64,000 bases of DNA, taken from the NCBI RefSeq assembly GCF_000002985.6, contig NC_003283.11:6634001-6698000 (forward strand). The letters are read 5' to 3'. Under the pieces are notes generated by a model that worked only from the letters and a program-made list of their open reading frames with translations, was not told where the DNA came from and did no database searches. The stretch's first letter is position 1. Every line of letters starts with the position of its first letter. This stretch comes from Caenorhabditis elegans (Eukaryota; Nematoda; Chromadorea; Rhabditida; Rhabditidae). This document shows positions 14,601-25,150 of the stretch, piece by piece. The position numbers were made by a program, and so were the translations under genes.

Positions 14601-15616
14601 CATAAGCTACTGGCTTGTTTAAATATTAGAATTAAAAATTGTTTTCCAATAGAGCTCTTTTGAATATTTATTTGACATTGTCCAAAATAATGCAATGAAA
14701 ATTCACATAAAATTCAAAGTTTTCGAGCCCATTTCCTTACAAAAAAATATATTTTTTCTTGTACCGTCGTTCCTTGTTGTGAATGTGACTTACGCCTACC
14801 CCCTAGGCACAGGTCGTCTACAAAATGGGGTACGCTGTAGGCACGATATCAAAATCCTAATCTCACTTCCATACTTTCCCCGAACTCCTACTTCTTTGTA
14901 GTTTGAAGATAATTATTCAAAGCGACTTTTCATCTTCTATGCACACATTCTAAATTCCAGCTTATCCACGTATACATATAAACTATAGTAGTTCCCCAAA
15001 AGCCTCACGGAAGACATATTTAAATCTACTTAAACTTCCGAACTTGTGCATTCTCAATTCCGCTGGGAATAAGGTACCTTGCTCGTTTTATCAAATTCTC
15101 TCATCTTTTTTTTTCGCTTGTTTAAATTTTGCAAAAGAACACGTTCAAACACATCATCTTCAAATAACTTGTTTCATATGAGATCAAAACTCAGTTTATT
15201 TTTGATAATTTCTTTTAAGGTAGTAGTTAAAGGTATCAGTAGTTTTGTGCACTTTTGCATTGAAACACACAACTTTTAGGGAGTAACCATCAATTAAAAA
15301 AAGACATCTTGAATTCATCACGTCACCAATTTTACCTCATTACTTCTTTTTTTGTGTATTAGGATGTTTTCGTGTCGTTTTTTTTTCAAAGTATATCTCT
15401 AGTCTTTCATCAGTTTATTTAATGTTTTGACACACTAACATTTGCCTTCCGTTTCGAATAATATTTCTTACTTCTCTATTTTGTTTAAATAAACGTGACT
15501 CGCATCCTGTCTAGGTGATTTTTGTTTTTTTGAAAAGCGAGATTATCTTCATAATATTTGCATAAATTACGCAAAGACATCTCCGACAGTTCATTAGATG
15601 TCATTTCAGAACGAAA
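5660..15616. other. 10-kb interval without a supportable gene
   Basis: Only short, AT-rich chance reading frames occur on both strands, with no run of linked exons. Contents seen: a (TG)n microsatellite near 7440-7456, a direct repeat of GGTTGTTTTTC near 11050-11085, and one isolated exon-like island at 9152-9268 (see separate entry). The 3' part may hold the promoter of the GPCR starting at 15617. No tRNA or other structured RNA was recognised. Confidence 0.5.
9152..9268 (+). other. Isolated exon-like island
   Basis: This 117-base stretch is clearly richer in GC than the surrounding DNA. It is preceded by an acceptor-like sequence (TTTAATTTAG) and followed by a donor-like GTGCGTAA. It reads as exactly 39 open codons in phase 0-0, with a natural-looking composition (for example SGNFNYKWVIPHPNSVLEY). 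No partner exons were found on either side and no family was recognised. It could be an exon of an unannotated gene, a remnant of a dead gene, or a conserved regulatory element. The opposite strand is also open over most of it, which weakens the coding case. Confidence 0.3.
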
Positions 15617-18050
15617 ATGGTGCTGGACACTTCATGGAATCGAACGACTATAGAATTCGGACACAGAGTGAGTTCTTCTTTCATCTTGTAAAAGTTTTCA
15701 GAGTATTGGATTACTATTTTCTGTTTTGCACTTTTTGTCCTGAAAAAGTTTTGTATGAAGAATTAGTGGAAACGTGATTAATTGAGGCTTCGGAGTGTAA
15801 TTATAGGCTAGACCTATTTCAACCATTGACCTTTGAATTAGAGAATTGACTTTTGTGTTTATGATTTTTCGAGTTTCGATATTTTGAGAAATTCTTAAAA
15901 AATTATAAGCGTGTTTTCAGATGTATTATTAAAAGTCATGAAAATCCTGTAGGCAAGCGGATAGGCATTTTTCTGCCTAAATATTAAATTTGAAGGTAAC
16001 TGTTAGAGTTAGAGTTTTTTTGTTATTTCAGATTTATATATGTAATTAACAAATTTCGCCTAATTTCCAATTTCCACTGTTAATTTCCTTCCCATCATTT
16101 CTGAAAAATCCTTTTTTTTCAATTTTCGATTCAACAATGTGTTGAACTAAATTTAAAAAAGCATTAAGGAACTATGTTAATTCCCTATTATACGCCTTAT
16201 TGTTCTCAGAACTTCTTGGTATTAGATATTTATTTTTGAACATATTCACGTATTTTCTGGCACGTTTGTCTACTCTGAATACTCAAAACACAAAAATTGA
16301 AACGAAGTAAAGCTATCCGAAAAGCTGAGATTTGGGCGTGCAATTAAAGGGGTATTAGCTCGTGGCTAAAATTTTCTGAAGCTCCAAAAATGTCTTATTA
16401 CACTTCAACTCAATAATTCCAGGGTGTAACTCCAGTCCACGTAGTGGCACTTCTTATGGGAACCGTGAATTGCCTTCTCAATGGTCTCATTTGGTCAGCT
16501 TTCCGCCGTTCCCCTCAATTACTCACAAAACATCACCTCTACCTTTTCTACGCATTTGCGGTCACCAATTTTTTCACAGGTACAACACAAAACAGAAGTT
16601 AAGATCATATCACAAAACATAACTAGAACCTGAAATTGAATGACTGACATGCAGTTTTATACGCAATCGTTGATGTGTTTCGTGGTTTGATAGGCAACAT
16701 TAATAAGCTTATGCATGTTTTACAATTCAAGGGGTTTTCAGGTTTCTTCACAATACCTACCTACCTGAATTTGTTCTATCGAAACAACTTAAACTGTCCC
16801 AGATGGTCCATACTTATCGGTTCAAGCTTTGAGATTGGACTTGATAAGGTCCGCCATATCATTACACTCTCAATTGCAGCAGAACGGATTTTTGCACTTT
16901 TCCGACCCAGTGAATACTTTTTCCTGGATCATAAAATGGTATCTTAAAGTCAATTATTTTCTTTAAATTTTTTTTTCAGATATCTCTGAAAATTTGCGCA
17001 TTTGCTGTTCTATGGGGATTGGGTGATATGGTGTTTCTCATTTTCGAAGATGACATTTTCATGGTGAGTAATAAGCTTTGCAGAGTTGATGAATTTCAGA
17101 TATACTTAGAACATGTGAAAATTTGGAGGGTCGGGGGGAAGTATTACGTAAAGAAGAATTTTTAGTAGTAGCAGGTGTAGGGTGTACTGAAGAATGCACT
17201 TCGACACAAGAAGTGGGGTAATGGGGTTTCGAACAACTTATAAATAACTAATTGGCAGAATAGAGGGGCCTATTCGAAATTGTCGGTTGTATTTTACTAC
17301 TTTCAAAAACGAACTTTCCAGACTCGAATCCACTGTGTCACGACTTCATCATCTGGTCCAGCCTTTCACTTGTACTTCCTTCTCTCTACGATTTTTTTCG
17401 GTGTACTCCTTTCTCTTGCATATTTTCTATTCATCTGCAAACTATTTGTCCTGCGAGAAACTCGAGTTGTAAATGTCAAAAAACGAAGCCGCGAAAATTT
17501 CCAGCAGGTTAATATGAGCATCTTAAATACTCGAATCAAGAGATTAATTTCAGGTTAACTCATTGACAGTGATGGTCATTCTTCTTGTAGTGATTTTCAA
17601 TGTACTACCAAGTCTTCTTTATCTTTATGATATGATTATTGGAGAGGTACATTTCATGAAATGGGGACCAATTATCACCATTGGTTACCACTGCTACGGT
17701 TCACTGTCATTCTTTTTCTACAATTGCCGTCATCGAGAAATTCGAGCAGCTTTGAAGTGAGTTTGAGCATTTCAAATTGTGCTAGGAATGCTTACTAATA
17801 CCTATTCCACTTGATATCATCTATATCACGAATTCATAATATCGTAACTTTCAGTAAAATCGAAGTAATCCGAAATTTCGTCAACTGTGACAAGCCATCG
17901 AAAACCAATTCGAAAAGCGAGGCTAGTGGACAATTCAGCAATATCATCAAAGGAATCCCCAACGTTATAGTCTCGAAATTTGGAAATTCGAAGCCAACTT
18001 TAGTAGTGATTACTGATAGTAATGATAATGATAGCGAGATATTTCTGTGA
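15617..18050 (+). CDS. Seven-transmembrane GPCR, nematode chemoreceptor type
   Basis: Seven exons (15617-15667, 16423-16579, 16655-16938, 16980-17063, 17322-17507, 17554-17756, 17855-18050) give 386 residues. Several strongly hydrophobic helices are visible: around VHVVALLMGTVNCLLNGLIW in exon 2, the ITLSIAAERIFALFRP segment at the end of exon 3 (a DRY-like position), exon 4, FLLSTIFFGVLLSLAYFLFI in exon 5, and two in exon 6. A conserved-looking cysteine precedes the third helix (NLNCPRW). The final exon encodes a hydrophilic tail of about 65 residues, rich in Ser, Lys and Asp. A TTTCAG acceptor lies 7 bases upstream of the ATG, suggesting trans-splicing. It is a worm-specific serpentine receptor, but I cannot assign the family (srbc-like or another) by eye. 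Ligand unknown. Confidence 0.75.
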
Positions 18051-18453
18051 TTTGTGTATGTATTCGTTATATTTTGTTTTTACAATTAATCTATTCTCCT
18101 TATTTGATTCACTATTTCTGAACACAAATATTTATGTTTTCTTTTCTTTTCATTTTTTCGTTGCCACCTCCCTTCCAATCACCTCATCTGATCTCCATTG
18201 TGATTACTTTTTACTGATTACTGAGTAATTGTTCATTTTGACCATCTCTCGTTGCCACCGGGTTACCCTATTACTTGCCATATCACGTGTCAGGCTACTT
18301 CAGTCTTTTTGTATCATTTTTTCAGTTTTTCACGCAATAAATGAATTCAATTTCAGTGTGTAAAGTGTAGTAGGAAACAAGAATACGGAGAGAGAGAAAT
18401 AGAAGACAAGTCACTTGCCATTTTTCAATTATTGAGAATCGATTCTTTAAATC
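18051..18453. other. Intergenic region between the GPCR and the EF-hand gene
   Basis: T-rich sequence with an AATAAA hexamer at about 18337-18342 that could end the GPCR transcript. The last ~100 bases before 18454 must hold the promoter or trans-splice site of the small EF-hand gene. No reading frame is supportable. Confidence 0.4.
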
Positions 18454-19645
18454 ATGAGGCAATCTATTTTACTTATTCTATTTGGAGTCGCATTTTGCCA
18501 GAAAAAGAATCAATGGAATAGTGAAACTGCAGATCAGCGACTAGATGACGTCATAACGAACGAGTTTAAGGTATATTTATAATAATAATAGTTAATAGTT
18601 AACAGTGTCTCCAGAATGTACCATGACCTCCAGGAGTTTTGTGAATTTTGCGCCAATCCGGTCTCGGCACGATAAATGTTTGTTAAATGTGAAAAAAGTG
18701 TGTGCCTTTAAAACTACTGTAATTTCCAAAATTTGGTGCAGCGGAATTTTTATCAATTTTCATAGTTTTTTCTAACGATTTGTTAAAGTTTATGAGTTTT
18801 TATTTTTTTGTTCTCATCGAAAAAGTCTGCAAAAATTGAGCAGCGATACTATTTTGAAATTACATTTAACAAAATTAACAAAAAAACTTCGCGTCGAGAC
18901 CAGGTACCGTACTTTTAGCGCAAAAATGCCAAACTTTCGCGTCTGTGTAATACACCAAACGGCTTGTACATTTGAAATCACTCTTTGGCTTTTCTAAAAT
19001 TACTGTATAGCATTTCAAATTCAGGCCAGAGATATGGATCACAATGGCTTGGTGACGACAAAAGAAATACGAGAATATTATGAAAGTCATCCGAATAAAA
19101 TGAGCAAAGAAGGCATTGAATTTATCGATAGAAACTTTCACAGTGGAGGGGCTGTTGATGTGGATGGTGAGATTTTTAACTTTTTTCGATCAGTTTTGTG
19201 TCTTAGCACGAGCGAAAGTTTATGAATGGCATGTGTCTTGAAACAGATACGGTATTTTAATTTGGATTTCATTGAAAAAACAAATTCAACGTTTATAGCG
19301 AAATCCTACAGGACACGAAACGAATTTAGTGAAAATTCATAAGAACTAAATTTAACGTACCGTATCCCTTTTAAGACTGCTTCAACACCCATAATGTTGA
19401 AAAACCATAGTGATAAATTATATATTTCTAGAAAATGGGCAATCTTAAATTTAAAATTTAAAAAAAACTCAATTGTACAACTAAACATCAAAATTTTTTT
19501 TCAATTTCCAGGATACCGCAAGCTGATAAAGAACTGGTTAACTGAAAAAGGAAGTGTCGAGAAAATTCTCGTGGGTGTTTTCGGTAATAAAACAAAACCT
19601 GCTTCAACAAATAACGTTGGACGTGCGACAACAGTGTCTACATGA
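18454..19645 (+). CDS. Small secreted EF-hand protein
   Basis: Three exons (18454-18570, 19025-19166, 19512-19645) encode 130 residues. Residues 1-16 (MRQSILLILFGVAFCQ) form a signal peptide, so the product should enter the secretory pathway. Exon 2 begins inside one canonical EF-hand loop, DMDHNGLVTTKE, with acidic or polar ligands at positions 1, 3, 5, 9 and 12. A second candidate loop across the exon 2/3 junction (from DRNFHSGGAVDVDG) lacks regular spacing and is probably degenerate. The C-terminus is basic and Thr/Asn-rich. A single calcium-binding loop in a short secreted protein suggests an extracellular or ER-luminal calcium-binding role, but the function is unknown. Intron 1 carries repeat DNA. 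Confidence 0.75.
18640..18925. repeat. Palindromic dispersed repeat inside an intron
   Basis: Intron 1 of the EF-hand gene contains 'GGTCTCGGCACGATAAA' and 'GTGTGCCTTTAAAACTACTGT' near 18660-18720, and an opposing arm 'GCGTCGAGACCAGGTACCGTA' near 18891-18911. These words are typical of an abundant C. elegans palindromic repeat family. The family name is not assigned. Confidence 0.5.
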
Positions 19646-19751
19646 ATGCACTAAATTTATTGACTTTCTTTGATTATGAAACAAGACCAGACTGAACATG
19701 TTGTAGACCACAGAATAAATGTAATAAATACGAATTATCTCCAAAAAATTA

Positions 19752-21448
19752 TTAGGGGTTATACCAGTCAATGAAGAGAAGTGCGAACGAAAGTACAACA
19801 ATTGAAAATAGAAGGAATGCTCGCTGTTTTCCAGAGTTTGTGATAGCTTTTCGAATCCATTCATTTCCGTCGGTAATGTTTTCGGTTGTATGTAAAGCAT
19901 GATCGTGTATTAATTCAACATCACGGTCTTGTTCCAAAACCTGAAATAAATTGGTTTTGAAAATTTTGAAAATAAATTTGCGAATACCTTTTCTGAAAAC
20001 ACCGTGTGTAAAGATGCGATCTCCGTTAAATGCTGCTGAAGCTTGAGAATCTCGTCATCCTGATCCTCCTTTACAAACTCTTTCTTTCGAAGCTCAGCTT
20101 GTTGTTGGAATTCCACGGCAAACTGCTCTCCTTGCTCATCTCGCCACTTCTCATAACTTTCACGTTCCGCATCGTATCCACCACCAACATCACGACGCCT
20201 ATTGCGAACTTCTTCTTTAAAAATAATCGGAGACGCACGATTTTGTACTGGTTTGTCTTGTGGAACAATCAGAACATCAAGTTCGTCAATCCCATCCCAA
20301 CCAGCGTCTTCTCCATCTAGCAGATCTTCTTTTTGAATTTTTACATTTGATTTTTCTTCAACTAAATAATAATCGCTGTTCACTTCTTCCGGAATGTACT
20401 GCATACATGGGTGCTTTGCTTGAATCTCTCGAAGTTTGTGAGTAAGCTTGTCTGAAATTTTTAAAATTTATATTTACAAGAAAAACAATTTTCACCACTA
20501 AATTCAAGCTCTGAGCCATGAACAAGTTCTTCAAGACCACGGTGATATTTGTAAACGTGACCAGCCTCTTGTGCTATTTTCATTAGATTCTGTGACTTGC
20601 TCTTCGCGTGGAGTCGCTGTAGATGCTCCTTTCTAAAAATTAAGATATTTACTTATTTTCAGAGGGAAATTTGAAATTTTGCATACTTTAAAAGTGAAAC
20701 CATTGCGATAATTTGTTTCAAATAAACAGTCAATCCTTCCTGAACACGTGAAAGGTGACTTCTTTCAGTCGCATTTCGAAGCCCATCACTGCTATTCACA
20801 CGATGTCCGAGCTGCACGTTGATTGAATGGAACTGAGTAAGTTTCTGAATATCGAATGTAAAATGATAGATATCTTAAAAATTCAGGCGAACATCTTTCA
20901 CATCTTCATCAAAGCTCTCTCGTTCCATCGGGCTCATTTTAGAATAGGCACGACTGGCGAAAATGTAGTCCTGTGAGTGATCTGCGAGCATTTTACGGAA
21001 GAGATACATTTCAGCGCCAAACGAAAGAGCCACGTTCGAAATGTTGGTGAATGCTGGAGATGGACGATTTTCATCACGACGGTAGTCTCCTGAAATTTGA
21101 AATTATTCATTTTTGGAATGTTTTTAGAACTATAAAAATTAGAATTAAATCATCAAAATAATTTCGCTTCAAAGTTTTATGGCAAAAACGAGTTTATCTG
21201 AAAAGTTTGTTAAAGGATATTCCATAAAAAATCTTAAATGGTATTTTTGCAGAATTTTTTTTCTGATTTGTTGATGTGTCAAAAAACTTGAAGTATCCGA
21301 TATTTAACGTTTTTTATTAAATATTCTATCCAAATTCTTCCTCACCCGGTGGCTTATTGTGCCGTCTAATGTGCTTTTGCTCGATTGATGTGGCAAGTTC
21401 TTTGAACTGTTGTGATCGATCGATAAATGGAGGTTGAAATATCGTCAT
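19752..21448 (-). CDS. syx-18: Syntaxin-18, ER Qa-SNARE
   Basis: Six exons, in transcription order 21448-21346, 21089-20893, 20844-20687, 20632-20496, 20451-19988 and 19940-19752, encode about 415 residues. The C-terminus has the syntaxin-18 pattern: a SNARE helix ending in EIASLHTVFSEKVLEQ, then IHDHALHTTENITDGNEWIRKA, a single tail-anchor helix and the terminal DWYNP (human syntaxin-18 ends DWYDS). The N-terminal MTIFQPPFIDRSQQFKEL segment fits the family. The protein should act in Golgi-to-ER retrograde fusion with the NRZ tether (family knowledge). A TTTTCAG acceptor lies one base before the ATG. Intron 2 has no strong donor: GAT|GTTCGC (48-base intron) and GAT|GTGAAA nine bases earlier both keep the frame. 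Confidence 0.9.
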
Positions 21449-22008
21449 TCTGAAAAGACCAGGCCCACTAAATTTAAACAACAATTGTTTTTTTTTCAAG
21501 TATCTAAATCTGAATATCTACACAACAATCATTCAATCCATTCAAAAATTTTGACAGTTTTGAGTTTTCAACACCATTTTATTCGCATCTAATGGGTAAA
21601 TTTCCGGGGGGAATGAGAAGGCATGTTGTTAGTCTGAGAATAGGAAAATTCTAGAAAAACATACACACACGAGCTCGACGGAATCCGCGGATAAGCTCAT
21701 GTGGATGTGGGATCACGCAGCTTATCGCGCCGCCTAAATAAATTAATTTCAGAAATGGATGATTTGCGATCAACCAGAAAAAGAATATTAAGAAAATTGA
21801 CAGATTGGATGGGGATGTGGGGGGAAACGTATAATTCAACTATAGTACAATGAAGAGAAGAAGTTCAAAATAAGAATAGAATACTCAGCTTCTATGTTTT
21901 AGAAAATGAAAACAGATGAAAATGGGCAAAATGTGAAGGGAAGAAGTTTGGGGGAAAGAAATTACAGCGTTTCGGGGGATTTTTTTATCCGGGACAAAGG
22001 TCGTGTAC

Positions 22009-22471
22009 TTATTTTCCTCCAGCCCATAAAACGATGATGATAATAAGAATGACGACGATAGCGCACATGATGATCATCATTTTGATGTTCTTCCACCAAT
22101 ACTTGCGCTTCAGGGTGGCCGCAGATTTCTCAAATTGTGAAGCACCTTCCTGGAGAGCGTCAGCTCGGTCGTCCAGTTGAGACAACTTCTGATCACGCTC
22201 CAAAACTTTTTCCACGTTCACCTGAAAACTATTTTTCGTGATTTTATTGCAAAAAGGGGAATTAAGATTAATTTAACACGCTTATAAATTGTAAATGGGA
22301 TCATTTCAAAAATTGCGATTTTTGTTATTTTAATTGCACATTTCAAAATCTTACCTTCATGATTCCGACGACTTCATCAACCTGAGCTTGTGTCTGCTGG
22401 AGACGTTTGTTGGATGGTCGTGGTCCGCCCTGACTTCCTCCCTGTGCGCCGGCATCTCCTTGAGCGTCCAT
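22009..22471 (-). CDS. snb-1: Synaptobrevin (neuronal v-SNARE)
   Basis: Two exons (22471-22355 and 22221-22009) encode 109 residues, the length of C. elegans SNB-1. The Gly/Gln-rich N-terminus ([12 protein letters not shown]) is followed by the R-SNARE core with its central arginine ([20 protein letters not shown]), the juxtamembrane KRKYWWKN motif and a C-terminal membrane anchor rich in Ile and Val. It is the vesicle SNARE for synaptic-vesicle exocytosis (known biology). A TTTCAG acceptor 34 bases upstream of the ATG means the mature mRNA starts there by trans-splicing, or a 5' non-coding exon lies further upstream. It sits 560 bases upstream of syx-18 on the same strand. Confidence 0.97.
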
Positions 22472-23932
22472 GTCGTCAAGATGGTCTTATCCGGCTGTTC
22501 CCTGAAATGAAGCGAGTTAGAAAAATTTAAAAATTCGTATCGGAATTCAGAACTGGAAAGTGAGGTAAAGGAAGAAAACGACAGGGGGGACGGCGACGCC
22601 CATTTATGCATGAAAAATTGAGCACGACAAGCGACACGATGACGGACTAAAGTGCCCTCTCAAAAACGAGAACGACTAGAAAATTTAGCTATTTTTGTAT
22701 AACGGGATTACGAATATTTAACGAAATTATAAAATCGCGATGTTCTGAAATTAGGAAAATAGTAAGGAACGATGAGAACAGGGAAAAGGATGAAAAAATA
22801 AGAAATGGGGTCAGATGACGAAGCGATGAATGGAAATTCAATGAGAGATGTTGCGAAATCTGTGCAAACACCGATAAAACATTTTGCGTACTGGGCATTA
22901 TGACCTACGCGCATCTCTATTTCGGGATAATCGATAATCGGTCATGACCGTCATCCATTCACTTTCAATCATCGATTAATAAATAAATTGAAATGATAAA
23001 TAGAAAAAAAATGACGGGACGGTTTTCAAAAAACTGGTTTTCACTGCTGTTGTATGATTACGTTTTTACCAAGAGGCAGTCAAAAAATAAAAAAAAAAGC
23101 GAGTGGAGGTTATAACTTGTATTAAATAGAAGACAACACATACAGTGGGACGCATTCCAGACAAATAACGAAGCCACTTTTTATTGCTTTGCAGCCAGAA
23201 TTGTGGGAGGCGAAACTAATAATGGGAGACGAAGAATAAGGCGAAGAAAGGAGAATGTCCCATGCACACGCTCCAGTTCTCTTTCGTTTTTTTTTCTTAT
23301 TTTCTCTAGCCGCATGATTTTGCTCGATTTCACACAAATGGAGCTAAATTCTTTTGCAGACAAAACGAAACGAGAGAACTGAATACAAGGAAGTTTTCAG
23401 CAGGTTACGTGCAACGGGTGGACTACGAATTTGAAGCCCGAGGCATATCTTCGAGAGATGAGAGGAAGTTTCAAAATGAATAAAAATTCAACTTGAATTT
23501 TCCTAGAAAGGGAGAAAAAATGAAATACTTGAACACACGTCATGGTTGCTGAGATACCCGAACTGAACAATAAATTTGTCAAAAAAATGTGGCAGCGATT
23601 CATCATTCTGTGTTGTTGGAGAATGCAAGAATAACTATGGGCAACAATGTCGGAAAAACCAAGATAAAGTTACGAAATTCAGAAAAAAAAACAATATTAA
23701 AAAAGTGCTGACTCAGTCCATCATATCAGCTGACAACAAAAAAGACACAGACAGAAAACAGAACAGGGAAGATTGGGGGATGGCTAGATAGGAAATTGAA
23801 TGTCTGTTGTATTGTGTACAGACAAAAACACAATTAGGGAGGTAGTATTTACCGAGAATAGTTTTGAAAAAAATAAGTAAACGAAGCGATTATACTAAAC
23901 TCAAACACAGGAATACAGGTTTATTGGGATTA

Positions 23933-24171
23933 GGGCTGTACAACCGGACGTCCGGTCGTCCGAACCGGACGCACATGCGTCCGGTTGGGGGTAGCTATCC
24001 ACGACGGCCGACAATTTCCGAGTTTCGCGACTCACTATAAAATTGCTGATTAAGTATAGTGAGTGGCGAAACTCGGAAATTGTCGGCCGCCGTGGAAACC
24101 TACCCCAAAACCGGACGCAGTGCGTCCGGTGGTGTCAAAATCAGACGGCCGGACGCTGATTTGTACAGCCC
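23933..24171. mobile_element. Palindromic MITE with TA target duplication
   Basis: A 239-base nearly perfect inverted repeat. It begins GGGCTGTACAA and ends with the reverse complement TTGTACAGCCC, flanked by TA on both sides (23931-23932 and 24172-24173). The inner arms, from GGCCGACAATTTCCGAG to CACTCACTATA, match closely around a loop near 24040-24060. The outer arms carry repeated CCGGACG words. There is no coding capacity. TA duplication suggests mobilisation by a Tc1/mariner-type transposase (inference). Confidence 0.75.
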
Positions 24172-24829
24172 TAATTGGGATAATTGCGCGTAGAACCTAA
24201 CGGATTCTACATATAGTTGATTTGGTATCTTACAATCGAGAGTAATTCCGAAAAATTTTCAAAAACTAATTTGAACAAAATTCAAAAACGTTATAGTGTT
24301 TCATGTTTGCGTATCGCTAAATTTCGAAACCCGTACCATGCCGAGAACCTAAGTACAGTAGTTCTCCTTTCAAATACGGTACTTTCGTGGTGAGATATCG
24401 GGTGGAAGTCTGAGGGTCTGATATATCAGTTACACTTATGCGGCTAGCTTGACATCACTAAATTAATATTTAACAGTCTAATTGAAATGTCAAAAATGTA
24501 GAAAACTGATCTTGAAACAATTGTAAACAATGCGACCCATTGACTTTTTTTGACAAGAAATGAAAACATGAGAAAAAAGAAATGCGCCGGTTTTCTCTCG
24601 ATTTGTGTGTTTTTGTTTGGCAGTTTCCAGACTCGATTCTCCAGGGACTGCTCGTTCAATTATGATTTTGTTATTTCACAATTTGGGAAAGCAATTCAAA
24701 AAAAGATAGAACAAAAAAATAGGTTGCAAATATATTCGCAGAAGGTGTATCCAAGAAGTTTCTGATCTCATCTCGAACATGAAAAGTACTAGTTTGGTGC
24801 TGACTCGACACTCACGGGGAACTACTGCT

Positions 24830-25150
24830 TTTGCGTGTGTCTGGAGCCCCGGCAAAAGATCGATGAAAATTCGCGGGCGCGCTCATGGAGCCCATGTAGA
24901 GGCGGAGACATTGCCATCGAGGAGCGAAGCAACGGACGACAAGAAACTGGGTGGAAACGAGAGAAAGCAAGGCACATGTGTGTGTGTGTGTGCGCGAGAA
25001 AAAACCGAGCACAAGATGAGAGAAAAGAAAAAAGAGCAGTGCAGCGGGTGCTTTTGGTCTCACGGAGCCGCGACCGCAAAAGCAGTAGCACAAGGATTAT
25101 ATGGGCAAAGAAGACGTCGGCGAGTATGTGTGTGTGCGTATGAAGATGGA
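24830..25150. promoter_or_regulatory. GC-rich, (GT)n-containing island upstream of snb-1
   Basis: This stretch contrasts sharply with its AT-rich surroundings. It holds GCGGGCGCGCTC, AGGCGGAGAC, GAGCCGCGACCGC and two (GT)n runs. In the minus orientation it is a pyrimidine-rich, GC-box-like sequence about 2.4-2.7 kb upstream of the snb-1 start codon. It may be a core promoter or first non-coding exon of snb-1. This rests on composition and position only. Confidence 0.3.
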
